Positions 20,656 through 29,748 of a DNA stretch of 33,073 nucleotides are shown here, piece after piece. The notes beneath the pieces were generated by a model. It was not told the origin of the DNA. It did not search any database and saw only the letters and a list, made by a program, of their open reading frames with translations. The stretch's first letter is position 1, and each line of letters starts with the position of its first letter. The DNA is from an uncultured Clostridia bacterium. Its GTDB lineage: Bacteria; Bacillota; Clostridia; UBA1381. The position numbers and the translations under genes were made by a program. The stretch spans positions 1 to 33,073 of the forward strand of contig CAJFNT010000136.1 of NCBI GenBank assembly GCA_904395315.1, written 5' to 3'.

Positions 20656-23067
20656 ATGGAAGAGTATGATTTTAAAAAGATCGAAAAGAAATGGCAGGAC
20701 AGATGGGACAAGGAAAACGCTTTTGCGGCTGTAAACGGTTCCGATAAGGAAAAATTTTATGCGCTTATAGAGTTCCCGTATCCTTCCGGACAAGGACTCC
20801 ATGTAGGTCATCCGAGAAGTTATACGGCAATGGACATAATAGCAAGAAAAAGACGTATGCAGGGCTACAATGTGCTTTATCCGATAGGATGGGACGCGTT
20901 TGGTTTGCCGGCGGAAAACTATGCGATAAAAAACAATGTCCATCCTGCGGTCATCACTGCTAAGAATGTGGCTAATTTCAAGCGTCAGCTTAAGATGCTC
21001 GGATTTTCATTCGATTGGTCGAGAGAGATCAATACGACAGATCCTGATTATTATAAATGGACACAGTGGATCTTTCTCCAGCTCTTCAAAAAGGGACTTG
21101 CATATAAAAAGGAGATGCCTATAAACTGGTGTATTTCATGTCAGGTCGGACTTGCAAATGAAGAGGTAGTAAACGGCGTATGCGAGCGCTGCGGTGGAGA
21201 GGTTATACAGAAGCGCCAGAGCCAGTGGATGCTGAAGATAACAGAGTATGCTGAGAGACTTATAAATGATCTTGATGACATAGATTTCCTTGAGAAGATA
21301 AAAACACAGCAGAGGAACTGGATAGGCCGATCCGAGGGGGCGGAGGTGACCTTTAAGCTTACCACCGGGGATGATATGGTTGTATATACAACGAGAAGCG
21401 ACACGCTTTTCGGAGCGACTTATACCGTAATATCGCCGGAACATCCTCTTATAGAAAAACTTGCCGATAAACTTGAGAATTATAACGAGGTAAAAGCGTA
21501 TCAGGCAGCGGCAGCCAGAAAGTCGGAATTTGAGAGAACTGAGCTTGCGAAGGAGAAGACCGGAGTAATGTTCAAAGGTGTAAAGGCAATAAATCCTGTG
21601 ACAGGCGAAGAGATCCCTGTATTTGTTTCGGATTATGTTCTTGTTACTTACGGAACGGGTGCTATAATGGCTGTTCCTGCGCATGATACACGTGACTGGG
21701 AGTTTGCAAAGAAGTTTGGTCTGCCGATCGTTGAAGTCGTTTCCGGAGGAAAAGATGTTCAGCAGGAGGCGTATACCGATGTTTATAAAGGCACCATGGT
21801 GAATTCAGGATTCCTGACCGGTATGAAGGTAAAGGATGCTATACCGGCCATGATAGATTATCTTGAAAAAGAAGGTCTTGGTAAGAGAAAAGTCAACTAT
21901 AAGCTTCGTGACTGGGTGTTCTCTCGTCAGAGATATTGGGGCGAGCCTATTCCGATAGTGCATTGTGATAAGTGCGGATATGTTCCGGTCCCCGAGGATG
22001 AGCTCCCATTGGTTCTGCCCGATATGAAGGAATTCAAGCCGGGTGAGAATGGAGAATCGCCGCTTGTACATGCAACGGAATGGATAAATACAACATGTCC
22101 TTGCTGCGGCGGACCTGCGAAACGCGAGACGGACACGATGCCGCAGTGGGCTGGTTCAAGCTGGTATTTCCTGCGTTATGCGGATCCTCACAACGATAAA
22201 GCGTTGGCGTCTAAGGAGGCGCTTGATTACTGGACTCCAGTCGATTGGTATAACGGAGGCATGGAGCACACGACTCTGCATCTCCTTTATTCAAGATTCT
22301 GGCATAAATTCCTCTATGATATCGGAGTCGTTCCCACTAAAGAACCATATATGAAGCGCACATCGCATGGTATGATTCTCGGAGAGAATGGGGAGAAGAT
22401 GTCAAAATCGAGAGGCAATGTTATAAATCCCGATGATGTGGTGAATGAGGTCGGCGCTGATGCGTTCAGGATGTATGAAATGTTCCTTGGAGCATTCGAT
22501 CAGAGCACACCTTGGTCACAGAAAGGTCTCAAGGGCTGTTATAAGTTTATTGAGAAGGTATGGAACCTGCAGAAGATAATGACGGATGAAGAGGGGTACA
22601 GTGAAGATCTTGAAAAGTCTGTACACAAGACAATAAAGAAAGTGGGCGATGATTTTGAACGCATGAAGTTCAATACGGCGATCGCCGCAATGATGTCATT
22701 TGTAAATGAGGTAACTAAAAAGGGATCGATAACAAAGGGCGAGTATCTCACACTCATAACTCTTCTCAATCCTGTCTCACCGCATATGACGGAAGAGCTT
22801 TGGGAGATGTATGGTGATGGAGGTCTTCTCTCACTGCATCCGTGGCCTGAATATGACGAGGCAAAAACAGTTGACGATGAGATAGAGATAGTTGTTCAGA
22901 TAAATGGAAAGATCCGCGACAAAGCTATGGTCCCGGCGGGACTTGATCGTGACGGACTTCAGAATGTCGCGCTTGAGTCGGAAAGAATAAAGTCGCTTAT
23001 TGAAGGAAAGAATGTTGTAAAGGTAATAGCGGTCCCGGGCAAGCTTGTAAATATAGTTGTAAAATAA
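20656..23067 (+). CDS. leuS: Leucine-tRNA ligase
   Basis: This 803-residue class I synthetase attaches leucine to its tRNA. The HIGH motif is HVGH at residues 49-52 and KMSKS is at 581-585. The editing domain has [19 protein letters not shown]. Two zinc-type Cys groups are visible, [23 protein letters not shown] and CDKCGY with CPCCGG. The C-terminal part carries the tRNA-binding domain with [19 protein letters not shown] stands a few bases before the ATG at 20656. Only 75 bases separate it from rsfS, too few for a T-box leader. The gene is complete. Confidence 0.97.
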   Translation: MEEYDFKKIEKKWQDRWDKENAFAAVNGSDKEKFYALIEFPYPSGQGLHVGHPRSYTAMDIIARKRRMQGYNVLYPIGWDAFGLPAENYAIKNNVHPAVITAKNVANFKRQLKMLGFSFDWSREINTTDPDYYKWTQWIFLQLFKKGLAYKKEMPINWCISCQVGLANEEVVNGVCERCGGEVIQKRQSQWMLKITEYAERLINDLDDIDFLEKIKTQQRNWIGRSEGAEVTFKLTTGDDMVVYTTRSDTLFGATYTVISPEHPLIEKLADKLENYNEVKAYQAAAARKSEFERTELAKEKTGVMFKGVKAINPVTGEEIPVFVSDYVLVTYGTGAIMAVPAHDTRDWEFAKKFGLPIVEVVSGGKDVQQEAYTDVYKGTMVNSGFLTGMKVKDAIPAMIDYLEKEGLGKRKVNYKLRDWVFSRQRYWGEPIPIVHCDKCGYVPVPEDELPLVLPDMKEFKPGENGESPLVHATEWINTTCPCCGGPAKRETDTMPQWAGSSWYFLRYADPHNDKALASKEALDYWTPVDWYNGGMEHTTLHLLYSRFWHKFLYDIGVVPTKEPYMKRTSHGMILGENGEKMSKSRGNVINPDDVVNEVGADAFRMYEMFLGAFDQSTPWSQKGLKGCYKFIEKVWNLQKIMTDEEGYSEDLEKSVHKTIKKVGDDFERMKFNTAIAAMMSFVNEVTKKGSITKGEYLTLITLLNPVSPHMTEELWEMYGDGGLLSLHPWPEYDEAKTVDDEIEIVVQINGKIRDKAMVPAGLDRDGLQNVALESERIKSLIEGKNVVKVIAVPGKLVNIVVK

Positions 23068-23102
23068 GCGGGTGATCCCGATAATTGAAAGGAGATAAAG
23101 AA

Positions 23103-23846
23103 ATGGCACTTTTCGGAAAGAAAAAGAAAAATGAAGCAGAGGAAGCGAATAAGATAGATGAAGTAAAGACGGAGAATACAGAAGAAAGCTCTACACTTGA
23201 TCTTATAAAAGAGACTATGGAAGAGGCTCGTGAGGAGCGTCATGCTCAAATGGAACAGGCTGCGGCAGAGGCGAGCAATTCTGCGGCAGAACAGCAGAGT
23301 GTTCCTGCAGGTATGCCGACAGAAGAGGAGATCAGAAAGGCTCAGGAGGTCCTTGCAAGAGCGCAGCAGGCAAGAGGCGCGGAGATACCTGGAGGCGCAA
23401 AAGTGGGGATAAACGCGCCTATCAATATGGAAAATTTGAAAGCTGTAATAAAAAAATTCCAGCAGGACAAATCGCAGGAGAATCTGAAGCTTGTAATGGA
23501 TTGCCTGCAGAAGCCACAGACACTTGTGTGTGTACCGGCTCAGATAATAACGAGTAAGGAAAATCAGGAGAAGATGAAGCAGGGCGGACAGGTCAAGCTT
23601 GAAGGTCCTATCCATATAAATCCGGTGCTTCTTACCGACAACACAGGCAAAAAGGTGTTCCCGATATTCTCAGGTGAGGATGAGATCCCTGAAGATCTCA
23701 GAAAGAAGACTCCTAAGGTAAATATGCCGCTCGGACAGTGCCTGAATATAATGAAGGGCATGAAGGACGTAGATACGTTCGCGCTCAACCCTTACAGTGC
23801 AAACATCAGGATCGGCGTGAATATAGAGCAGAAAAAAGCACAGTAA
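23103..23846 (+). CDS. SseB family protein
   Basis: This 247-residue protein begins with a charged, disordered, Lys- and Glu-rich segment (residues 1 to about 105) that starts MALFGKKKKNEAEE. The C-terminal half has LKAVIKKFQQDKSQENLKLVMDCL and KVFPIFSGEDEIPEDLRKK, then MPLGQCLNIMK and FALNPYSANIRI, which match the SseB N-terminal domain (PF07179). Its function in clostridia is unknown; it is named for a Salmonella secretion protein but is probably unrelated in role here. GGAG lies eight bases before the ATG at 23103. It follows leuS by 35 bases and may share its transcript. Confidence 0.82.
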   Translation: MALFGKKKKNEAEEANKIDEVKTENTEESSTLDLIKETMEEAREERHAQMEQAAAEASNSAAEQQSVPAGMPTEEEIRKAQEVLARAQQARGAEIPGGAKVGINAPINMENLKAVIKKFQQDKSQENLKLVMDCLQKPQTLVCVPAQIITSKENQEKMKQGGQVKLEGPIHINPVLLTDNTGKKVFPIFSGEDEIPEDLRKKTPKVNMPLGQCLNIMKGMKDVDTFALNPYSANIRIGVNIEQKKAQ

Positions 23847-23851
23847 TAAAG

Positions 23852-23883
23852 AAAATCCCGAGGCGAATGCCAAGGGATTTTTT
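23852..23883. terminator. Terminator shared by the SseB-family gene and the AraC gene
   Basis: AAAATCCC (23852-23859) pairs with GGGATTTT (23874-23881), with an inner GGC/GCC arm and more T after it. The stop codon of the minus-strand AraC gene (23884-23882) overlaps its end. Confidence 0.8.
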
Positions 23884-24736
23884 ATTTGTGATATTTATTC
23901 CAGTAATCAGTCATACTCATACCTACTTCTTTTTTAAAGCATTTTTGAAGATACGCGCTGTCCAGATCAAAAAGCTCGTTTGCGGATCGGATCGAACGGT
24001 TTGTATTTTTTAGTATATCTTTTAATTTATTTATTCGTGTTTGAGTGATGAATTGGGATATTGTCATACTCATATGTTTTTTAAAGGTCCTGCATAAATG
24101 CTCTGGGGTTATATTGTGGATTTTTGCGAGTTCGGATATACTGATTTTATCGTATATATGCAGATAAATGTATTGAACGGTCGCACCGACCCATTTGTTA
24201 TCTGAAGTTTTAAGAAGGCTACTCTCGCTTTTATCCAGCCTGAATATATTAAACAGTAATATTATCAAATAAGCATTTAATAATTCAGTATGTCCTGCAC
24301 TGTTGGACATGTATTCGCCAATCATAGTGACAAAAATATTTCGAATGCTGAGTGATGGAAGATCATGGACGATCATAAAATCCATATCATCAAAATACAT
24401 TTTACCTTTAGGGAAATTGCGTATAATAGATCCCTTTATGGACAGCATATGCTGAGGCAATACCTTGCAGTAATACAACTCCATAAATCTGTCTGCATAA
24501 TACAAAGAATGTATAAAATTGGGCTTCATGAATAGTATATCATGTTCATTGATTTGTAATGTCTTATCATGTGAATATGTCAGTATCCCCGAGCTGTATG
24601 CGGCGTATGCAATAACGAAGCAATCGTAATACCCTTTTTGGGGCTTGCCGGGCAGACCGGAGTGATCCATTATAACAGGTGTTGCTTTACTTAGCATATC
24701 ACAAGAAACCAATTTGACATTTTCGATAGTATCCAT
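23882..24736 (-). CDS. AraC family transcriptional regulator
   Basis: This 284-residue regulator has an N-terminal cupin-like sensor domain (about residues 20-150, including the arm with INEHDILFMKPNFIHSLYY). The C-terminal DNA-binding part has two helix-turn-helix units: ISISELAKIHNITPEHLCRTFKKHMSMTISQFI and NELFDLDSAYLQKCFKKEVGMSMTDYW. GGGGG lies seven bases before the ATG at 24736. The gene is visibly AT-richer than those around it. It is divergent from a large secreted glycosidase, so it probably responds to a sugar and controls that gene. The ligand is unknown. Confidence 0.92.
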   Translation of the reverse strand: MDTIENVKLVSCDMLSKATPVIMDHSGLPGKPQKGYYDCFVIAYAAYSSGILTYSHDKTLQINEHDILFMKPNFIHSLYYADRFMELYYCKVLPQHMLSIKGSIIRNFPKGKMYFDDMDFMIVHDLPSLSIRNIFVTMIGEYMSNSAGHTELLNAYLIILLFNIFRLDKSESSLLKTSDNKWVGATVQYIYLHIYDKISISELAKIHNITPEHLCRTFKKHMSMTISQFITQTRINKLKDILKNTNRSIRSANELFDLDSAYLQKCFKKEVGMSMTDYWNKYHK

Positions 24737-24765
24737 TAGCTTTCCCCCTATAGTGTTATATTAAG

Positions 24766-24794
24766 AATATATCATAATCAATCTTTTTTGTCAA
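24766..24794 (-). promoter_or_regulatory. Sigma-A promoter of the AraC gene
   Basis: On the minus strand there is TTGACA (24794-24789), a 17-base spacer and TATATT (24771-24766). Confidence 0.75.
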
Positions 24795-24818
24795 TTAAAA
24801 TATCAATATAGCACCACA

Positions 24819-24899
24819 ACTAATCAAAATATTCTATTGTTATTAAGTTAGGTAAATGCTAAAATATAAATAAAGCAAGTGCGGCACTAACTAAATATT
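24819..24899. repeat. Imperfect direct repeats, possible AraC-family operator
   Basis: ACTAATCAAAATATT (24819-24833) and ACTAACTAAATATT (24886-24899) are similar, with one copy just upstream of the -35 and one downstream of the predicted start of the glycosidase gene. The start-to-start distance is 67 bases, a little over six helical turns. AraC proteins usually bind direct repeats, so these are candidates, with low certainty in AT-rich DNA. Confidence 0.35.
24837..24865 (+). promoter_or_regulatory. Promoter of the secreted glycosidase gene
   Basis: TTGTTA (24837-24842), a 17-base spacer and TAAAAT (24860-24865). The -35 is weak, as expected for an AraC-activated gene. Confidence 0.55.
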
Positions 24900-24919
24900 T
24901 ATAAAGGAGAGGTAGCTGT

Positions 24920-27900
24920 ATGAAAAAAATATTATCAATGCTTACTGTTTTTATGGTACTTGTAAATGGAATAACGCTTTCATATGCCGAGACGGATAAT
25001 GTTTTACCGGATAATTTGCTTATTGATGGCAGCTTTGAAAACACGGAATTAGTATCGAGCGGGTGGAAATTTTCCGATGCCGGAATTTGGTATGGTGAAG
25101 GAACTGTCGGTACGGAAGACGGGATAGTGAAAGACGGAAACGTCTCGGTGATGATAAATGATGGTGTTGCGGCTCAGAAGATAACGCTGGAGGCTGGAAA
25201 GAAATACGAGCTGTCCGCGGCTTTTTATCCTACAGTAATTAACTCGACAGCAAATATTGTGATATATGACGGAACTGCTGTGTGGCCCGGAAATTCCGTT
25301 GTAAAAAGTGAAACGATGAATTTTGATTGGGAGAATGATTGGCAGAGTATAAGTATAGAGTTTGACTGTGAGAATTCACAGGAATATGTGATAGGGTTCT
25401 ATGGATTAAAAGCGACTGTATACGTAGATGAGGTATCGATGCGCGAGAGCGATACAGCAGAAGCGCCGGATGAACCGTCTGATGAGCCGAGCAGTGCTCC
25501 GGCAAGCGAAACGCCTGAGCAGCCGAATGAGACACCGGGCGTATCGCCGGATCCAGGTATGGGAGATAATCTTTTAAGAGATCATAGCTTTGAAAGCGGA
25601 GAGCTTTGTTCTGATAACTCGTGGAAGTTTACCGGCGGAGAGAACTGGTACGGGTATGGAACGGCCGGAGAAATAGGTATTGATAATATTATTGCCAAGA
25701 CCGGCACTAATTCTGTAAAGATATCTGACGGAATGATAGGTCAAAGAGTAGTATTGGAGGCAGGAAAGCGATATAAGCTGTCAGCGCAGTTATATTCAAC
25801 GGAGTTTTATTCCAGTGTGAATATGGGTTTTTACGATGGTGAGACCGATTGGCCGGGATCAAATGCCGTAAAGGTGATCAGCAATGGCTTTGATTGGTGC
25901 GACAGCTGGGGTGACGTATCTGTTGTTTTTGATTGTGAATACACAAAGGAATACGTTGTAGGTTTTTTTGAAAGCGGCGCGACAATATATATAGATGATG
26001 TAGTGCTTTTGGAAACTGATGAAGAGGAAACTTTAGAGTATAGGATCAATGGCGATTATAATGCAGTCAGCGGTGTATATAACAGCGATAAGCTTTTGAA
26101 TGTATCGCGGGGCGGATATCTGATCAATAGAAATCAATACTGGATGCCGTCGCTTTATGATAAGCTCCAGGAAGATGGAATAAATATGGTCAGAATGGAC
26201 TGGATATTATCAGATCAATTCTATCATGTTGTTTCGGCAGATGAAGACGGCAGCTTACAATTTGATTTCACCCTCCTGGATGCGGCTATCCTTCCGCTAT
26301 TGGAAAAAGGTATGACCCCATATATGTGCATGAATGCTATTCCGTCGGTGCTTGGCGGAACGGGAAAGCGCGGCGAGAACAGCAGCGGAATGAGTGCGGA
26401 GCAGCTGAATGGATATATAGAAAGCGTAAAAGCTGTTGTGCAGCATTATAAGGACCTGGGATATACCGGCTGGTATTGGGAATCGGACAATGAGCCTGAG
26501 GATCGTCATATGGGAAATGTATCACATATCTGTGAGAAATATGGACTGTTCGCAAAAGCGGTGAAGGAGATCGATCCGGATGCGAAGGTGGGCGGCATAG
26601 GCTACAGAAACGGTGATGTAAACAAGGATGAAACATGGAAAACAACATTTTATACATATTTAAAAAACAATCCTGAAGTGCCCTTGGATTTCTTATCGAT
26701 ACACGTTTATAATGGTGTGACGGATTTCACGGCGGCGGATTCATATATTGAGAAGCTGGAGGAGCTTGCTCCGGAGAGAAAAGGGATCCCGGTCATATTT
26801 TCTGAATGGAATTATGATTGGACAGTAGGAACAGCCGGATCTCATAAAGATACCAATGCAAATGCGGCGTATATTGCAAAACGACTGTCTTCTGCAATCA
26901 CGCAGGATAATGTGGATTATGTATTCTATTTCACACCATCTGATGCGATAACTCCGGGAAACCGTATGAATGGGGATTCCGGGCTGTATACAATAGATGG
27001 TCACAGAAAATCAGCCGCCAATACGTTTAGGTTTTATAGTGATCTGGAATCGGAGATAATAACTTCTGAAGCGGATATGTTATTGGATCGGAGTAAAATG
27101 ACAGCGGGCTTTGTGAGCAAAAACAGTGATAGCGGCCGTGTAACACTGCTGGCATTCAATTATTCGGATATTGAAAATGAAATATCTGTTGATATTAAAA
27201 ACTTGCCTTATGCAAACAGCAATGTAAAAATGACAGTAAGGGAAATAAACACCGACAGCGGCAATTATTATAAGGATTATGCGGATGGGTACAGAGGATA
27301 CAGCATTACACCCCACGAGCTTCCGGATGAAAGGGTAAAAATCATTGAGGGTATGGATCAATATACCGATACATTAACTATGCCTGCGTACAGTGTTGTT
27401 GAAATTATACTTGAGCCGACAGATGAGCCTTTATTTGAAGAAACGCTTGCCGAGAAGCCCGAGCCGGTAATTAATGTGGCGTATGGAGGAGAAGTGACAT
27501 CAAATTCTGTTGGTAAAAACGGTGTTGTTGGATATAATTCAACATTAGAAGACTTTGATTTCAGCAATGTATGGGAGCAAACGACAGAAGAAAACGGAGA
27601 TGAATATTTGATCGAAGAGTGGGGGACGGAAAAGCTTACTGATGGATACAGATTATCCTTTGACAGGGGGGATATCAGCGGAACAGAGTTCGGGATGTCA
27701 AATCTGGGATACAGAAGTGAAGCGTTTGAAACGGCAGCTAATAATGTCTGGGTGCAAATAGAGCTTGATAAGACGGAGAGTATTAACACCGTGAAGCTAT
27801 ACCCTGTCAGCAACAGATTGGATAACGGACAGGGATTTCCGGTAGATTTCGAGATCCAAGTATCCAATGACGGTGAGATTTGGACCACAGTTGCAGAGAA

Positions 27901-28348
27901 GAATGACTATAAAAGCAATGGACCTGTTATTGGGGTACAAGAATTTGTATTTGATAACGTTGATGCCAAGTATGTGAGATTAAATGCTACAGAGCTGTCA
28001 CAGACAGCTGATGGGTACAGGCTACAGCTGGCGGAAATCGAGCTGATGAATGATCCTTATGCAGAGCCGGATGATGATCCGGCGGCGGAGACCGAAGGAA
28101 TAATTATAAATGCCGATGACGATGGAATAACGGTCAGCTCTGATATTGAAACAGAAGCAGTTATAGTAAAGACAGCCTATGACGAAAATGGCGCTCTTAG
28201 ATCTATAGAAATATCAGATACAAGTCAAATCAGTATAGGAGAAAATGATGTATCATTTACAACATCTCCTGCTTTGGGGGATAAAATAATGATATGGAAT
28301 AATCTTGATGAAATGCGGCCGCTCTGCTGCTGTGAAATTGTTGAATGA
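24920..28348 (+). CDS. Secreted multidomain glycoside hydrolase (clan GH-A, GH39-like) with carbohydrate-binding modules
   Basis: This 1142-residue exported enzyme has a signal peptide (residues 1-23, cleavage after SYA). Two repeated beta-sandwich modules (31-175 and 216-366) of the CBM4/9 type follow, joined by a Pro-Glu-Ser-Thr linker. The catalytic barrel (about 375-690) has the acid/base candidate Glu525 in WYWESDNEPE and the nucleophile candidate Glu629 in PVIFSEWNYDW. A beta-domain (about 700-850) ends the catalytic part, then a discoidin-like CBM32 module (about 860-1060) and a C-terminal module (about 1065-1142, ending MIWNNLDEMRPLCCCEIVE) complete it. There is no sortase, dockerin or SLH anchor. 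GGAGAGG stands seven bases before the ATG. The substrate is probably a plant polysaccharide or side chain; exact family is not certain. Confidence 0.85.
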   Translation: MKKILSMLTVFMVLVNGITLSYAETDNVLPDNLLIDGSFENTELVSSGWKFSDAGIWYGEGTVGTEDGIVKDGNVSVMINDGVAAQKITLEAGKKYELSAAFYPTVINSTANIVIYDGTAVWPGNSVVKSETMNFDWENDWQSISIEFDCENSQEYVIGFYGLKATVYVDEVSMRESDTAEAPDEPSDEPSSAPASETPEQPNETPGVSPDPGMGDNLLRDHSFESGELCSDNSWKFTGGENWYGYGTAGEIGIDNIIAKTGTNSVKISDGMIGQRVVLEAGKRYKLSAQLYSTEFYSSVNMGFYDGETDWPGSNAVKVISNGFDWCDSWGDVSVVFDCEYTKEYVVGFFESGATIYIDDVVLLETDEEETLEYRINGDYNAVSGVYNSDKLLNVSRGGYLINRNQYWMPSLYDKLQEDGINMVRMDWILSDQFYHVVSADEDGSLQFDFTLLDAAILPLLEKGMTPYMCMNAIPSVLGGTGKRGENSSGMSAEQLNGYIESVKAVVQHYKDLGYTGWYWESDNEPEDRHMGNVSHICEKYGLFAKAVKEIDPDAKVGGIGYRNGDVNKDETWKTTFYTYLKNNPEVPLDFLSIHVYNGVTDFTAADSYIEKLEELAPERKGIPVIFSEWNYDWTVGTAGSHKDTNANAAYIAKRLSSAITQDNVDYVFYFTPSDAITPGNRMNGDSGLYTIDGHRKSAANTFRFYSDLESEIITSEADMLLDRSKMTAGFVSKNSDSGRVTLLAFNYSDIENEISVDIKNLPYANSNVKMTVREINTDSGNYYKDYADGYRGYSITPHELPDERVKIIEGMDQYTDTLTMPAYSVVEIILEPTDEPLFEETLAEKPEPVINVAYGGEVTSNSVGKNGVVGYNSTLEDFDFSNVWEQTTEENGDEYLIEEWGTEKLTDGYRLSFDRGDISGTEFGMSNLGYRSEAFETAANNVWVQIELDKTESINTVKLYPVSNRLDNGQGFPVDFEIQVSNDGEIWTTVAEKNDYKSNGPVIGVQEFVFDNVDAKYVRLNATELSQTADGYRLQLAEIELMNDPYAEPDDDPAAETEGIIINADDDGITVSSDIETEAVIVKTAYDENGALRSIEISDTSQISIGENDVSFTTSPALGDKIMIWNNLDEMRPLCCCEIVE

Positions 28349-28381
28349 ATGCGCAACAGAGCGTTAAAAAGCGGATGGGCC

Positions 28382-28398
28382 GATGTTGTGACAACATC
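28382..28398. repeat. 17-bp palindrome overlapping the terminator stem
   Basis: GATGTTGT-G-ACAACATC is perfect. Its 3' arm shares bases 28395-28398 with the 5' arm of the terminator, so the two hairpins exclude each other in RNA. It may be an antiterminator or a protein site, or chance. Confidence 0.4.
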
Positions 28399-28435
28399 CG
28401 AACAGCGTGATCAATGCTGTTCGGATGCGTTTTTT
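28395..28435 (+). terminator. Terminator of the secreted glycosidase gene
   Basis: CATCCGAACAGC (28395-28406) pairs with GCTGTTCGGATG (28416-28427) with a nine-base loop, then CG and six T. The stop codon of the convergent HD gene lies in the loop. Its 3' half is also the second copy of the 23-base repeat. Confidence 0.85.
28408..28430 (+). repeat. 23-base repeat, copy 2
   Basis: This copy matches 18366-18388 at 22 of 23 bases and forms the loop and 3' arm of the glycosidase terminator. Confidence 0.6.
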
Positions 28436-28854
28436 ATATATTCATGGGCTTTTTCGTATCTTTTCCGCAGACGCAGGATGTGCTCATCCTGTTTTTCGCA
28501 GCGGGAATCGTCAAGGTTGTGTTCGAGATCGGCAAGCTTTACCTTTACTGCTGTGGGATCTGAGCACAGCCTTTTTATGTATTTCTCGTAAGACTCGCCA
28601 GGTATCCGGGTAAGCAGCCGCAGCGGCTGGAGTATGTCATCGCCGAAACCGAAGATCTCAAGATCCTCAAACGTGTATTTCGAGTCCTCCACGACGTCAT
28701 GAAGCAGAGCTATGACCGTTGTTCTCTCGTCCTCCATTTGTTCCGCTATGTGGAACGGGTGAAACACGTACGGGACTCCGCTCAGATCGACCTGATCCTT
28801 GTGCGCGTCGTAGGCTATTCGCATTGCAAGTCTTGTAAGTTTTGTGTAGATCAT
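28411..28854 (-). CDS. Small HD-domain hydrolase of RelA/SpoT type
   Basis: This 147-residue protein is a lone HD domain like the hydrolase part of SpoT (Mesh1-like small alarmone hydrolases). It shows AHKDQVDLSGVPYVFHP, the central IALLHDVVEDSKYTFEDL, and KLADLEHNLDDSR, the main SpoT hydrolase motifs. No synthetase domain is present. It may break down (p)ppGpp, with which it shares motifs, but other nucleotides are possible. I chose the ATG at 28854 since AAAGGTG lies six bases before; a GTG at 28863 is part of that site. The gene is convergent with the glycosidase and ends inside its terminator loop. An 8-bp inverted repeat lies upstream (28901-28938). Confidence 0.85.
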   Translation of the reverse strand: MIYTKLTRLAMRIAYDAHKDQVDLSGVPYVFHPFHIAEQMEDERTTVIALLHDVVEDSKYTFEDLEIFGFGDDILQPLRLLTRIPGESYEKYIKRLCSDPTAVKVKLADLEHNLDDSRCEKQDEHILRLRKRYEKAHEYIKNASEQH

Positions 28855-28900
28855 GATGTTCACCTTTGACCCTTTCCGACGGGCGGGACTGCGGCGGATC

Positions 28901-28938
28901 CCGTTTGCCTAATGATGTTCGCCGCCTGCCGCAAACGG
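28901..28938. repeat. Inverted repeat between the ABC permease gene and the HD gene
   Basis: CCGTTTGC (28901-28908) and GCAAACGG (28931-28938) form a stem. A second pairing GCGGCG (28891-28896) with CGCCGC (28920-28925) competes with it. Neither is followed by a T run on the minus strand, so a terminator is not clear. Confidence 0.35.
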
Positions 28939-28947
28939 CATATCGGA

Positions 28948-29748
28948 CTATTTTTTCTTGTGCAGTAACGCAGTGACAACAAGCACTGCGGTGCCTATAA
29001 GCACGATCGTTCCTCCCGGACGCAGATCACAGTAATATGATATAAACAGTCCGGCTATAGTGAATATTTCCGCGAATATGACAGATCTTATAAGTGTGCC
29101 TTTGTAGCTTTTTGATATGAGCATCGCTGACGCGGTGGGGATAACAAGCAGCGACGATATCATAAGAGCTCCGACTATCCTTGAAGCGACTGCAACGGTG
29201 AGTGCCGTGAGCAGCATTAAAACGAAATTTACAGCTTTCACAGGTATACCGCAGAGCTGAGCCGCTTCCTCGTCAAACGCTATTGCGAATATTTCTTTGT
29301 ACAACAGCATAGTTGTTCCTACTACCACAGCGCAGAGTATGATGGTCAAGATGAGTTCAAAATCGGATATGGCGACTATAGAGCCGAACATGAAACTGTT
29401 TATGTTGGCTGAGCTGTTTTTTATAAAGCCTGAAAGCACTGCTGTAAGCCCAATGCCGGCAGACATGACGACCACTGTGGCGATCTCGGAATATTTACCG
29501 AATTTTTTGCGCAAAGCTTCTATGCTCAATACCGCGGCTATTGAGAAGATAACCGCCCCTACTATCGGATTTATACCGATAAGCAGTCCGAAAGCTATTC
29601 CTCCGAGCGCGGAATGAGAAGCGGCGTCGCCTATCGCCGAAAAACGCTTGAGTACGATTGGCAGACCTATACACGGCGCGGCAGCCGCGATCAGCGCCGC
29701 GGCTGCGAAAGCCTTTATCATGAAGTCGTATGCGAATATATTACCCAT
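28948..29748 (-). CDS. znuB: Metal ABC transporter permease (ZnuB-like)
   Basis: This 266-residue membrane protein has about seven to eight hydrophobic helices, the design of ABC-3 family permeases for zinc or manganese. FSAIGDAASHSALGGIAFGL contains the conserved motif between helices that contacts the ATPase, and SRIVGALMISSLLVIPTASAML is typical of ZnuB. I chose the ATG at 29748 because GAGGG lies nine bases before it; an ORF from 29772 overlaps more of the ATPase gene. It overlaps the ATPase stop by eight bases, so the genes are translationally coupled. Confidence 0.92.
   Translation of the reverse strand: MGNIFAYDFMIKAFAAAALIAAAAPCIGLPIVLKRFSAIGDAASHSALGGIAFGLLIGINPIVGAVIFSIAAVLSIEALRKKFGKYSEIATVVVMSAGIGLTAVLSGFIKNSSANINSFMFGSIVAISDFELILTIILCAVVVGTTMLLYKEIFAIAFDEEAAQLCGIPVKAVNFVLMLLTALTVAVASRIVGALMISSLLVIPTASAMLISKSYKGTLIRSVIFAEIFTIAGLFISYYCDLRPGGTIVLIGTAVLVVTALLHKKK

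Noticed and set aside
22959-23615. Minus-strand ORF of 218 residues
   Set aside because: It is antisense to leuS and the SseB-family gene, with composition typical of the reverse complement of a Lys/Glu-rich gene.
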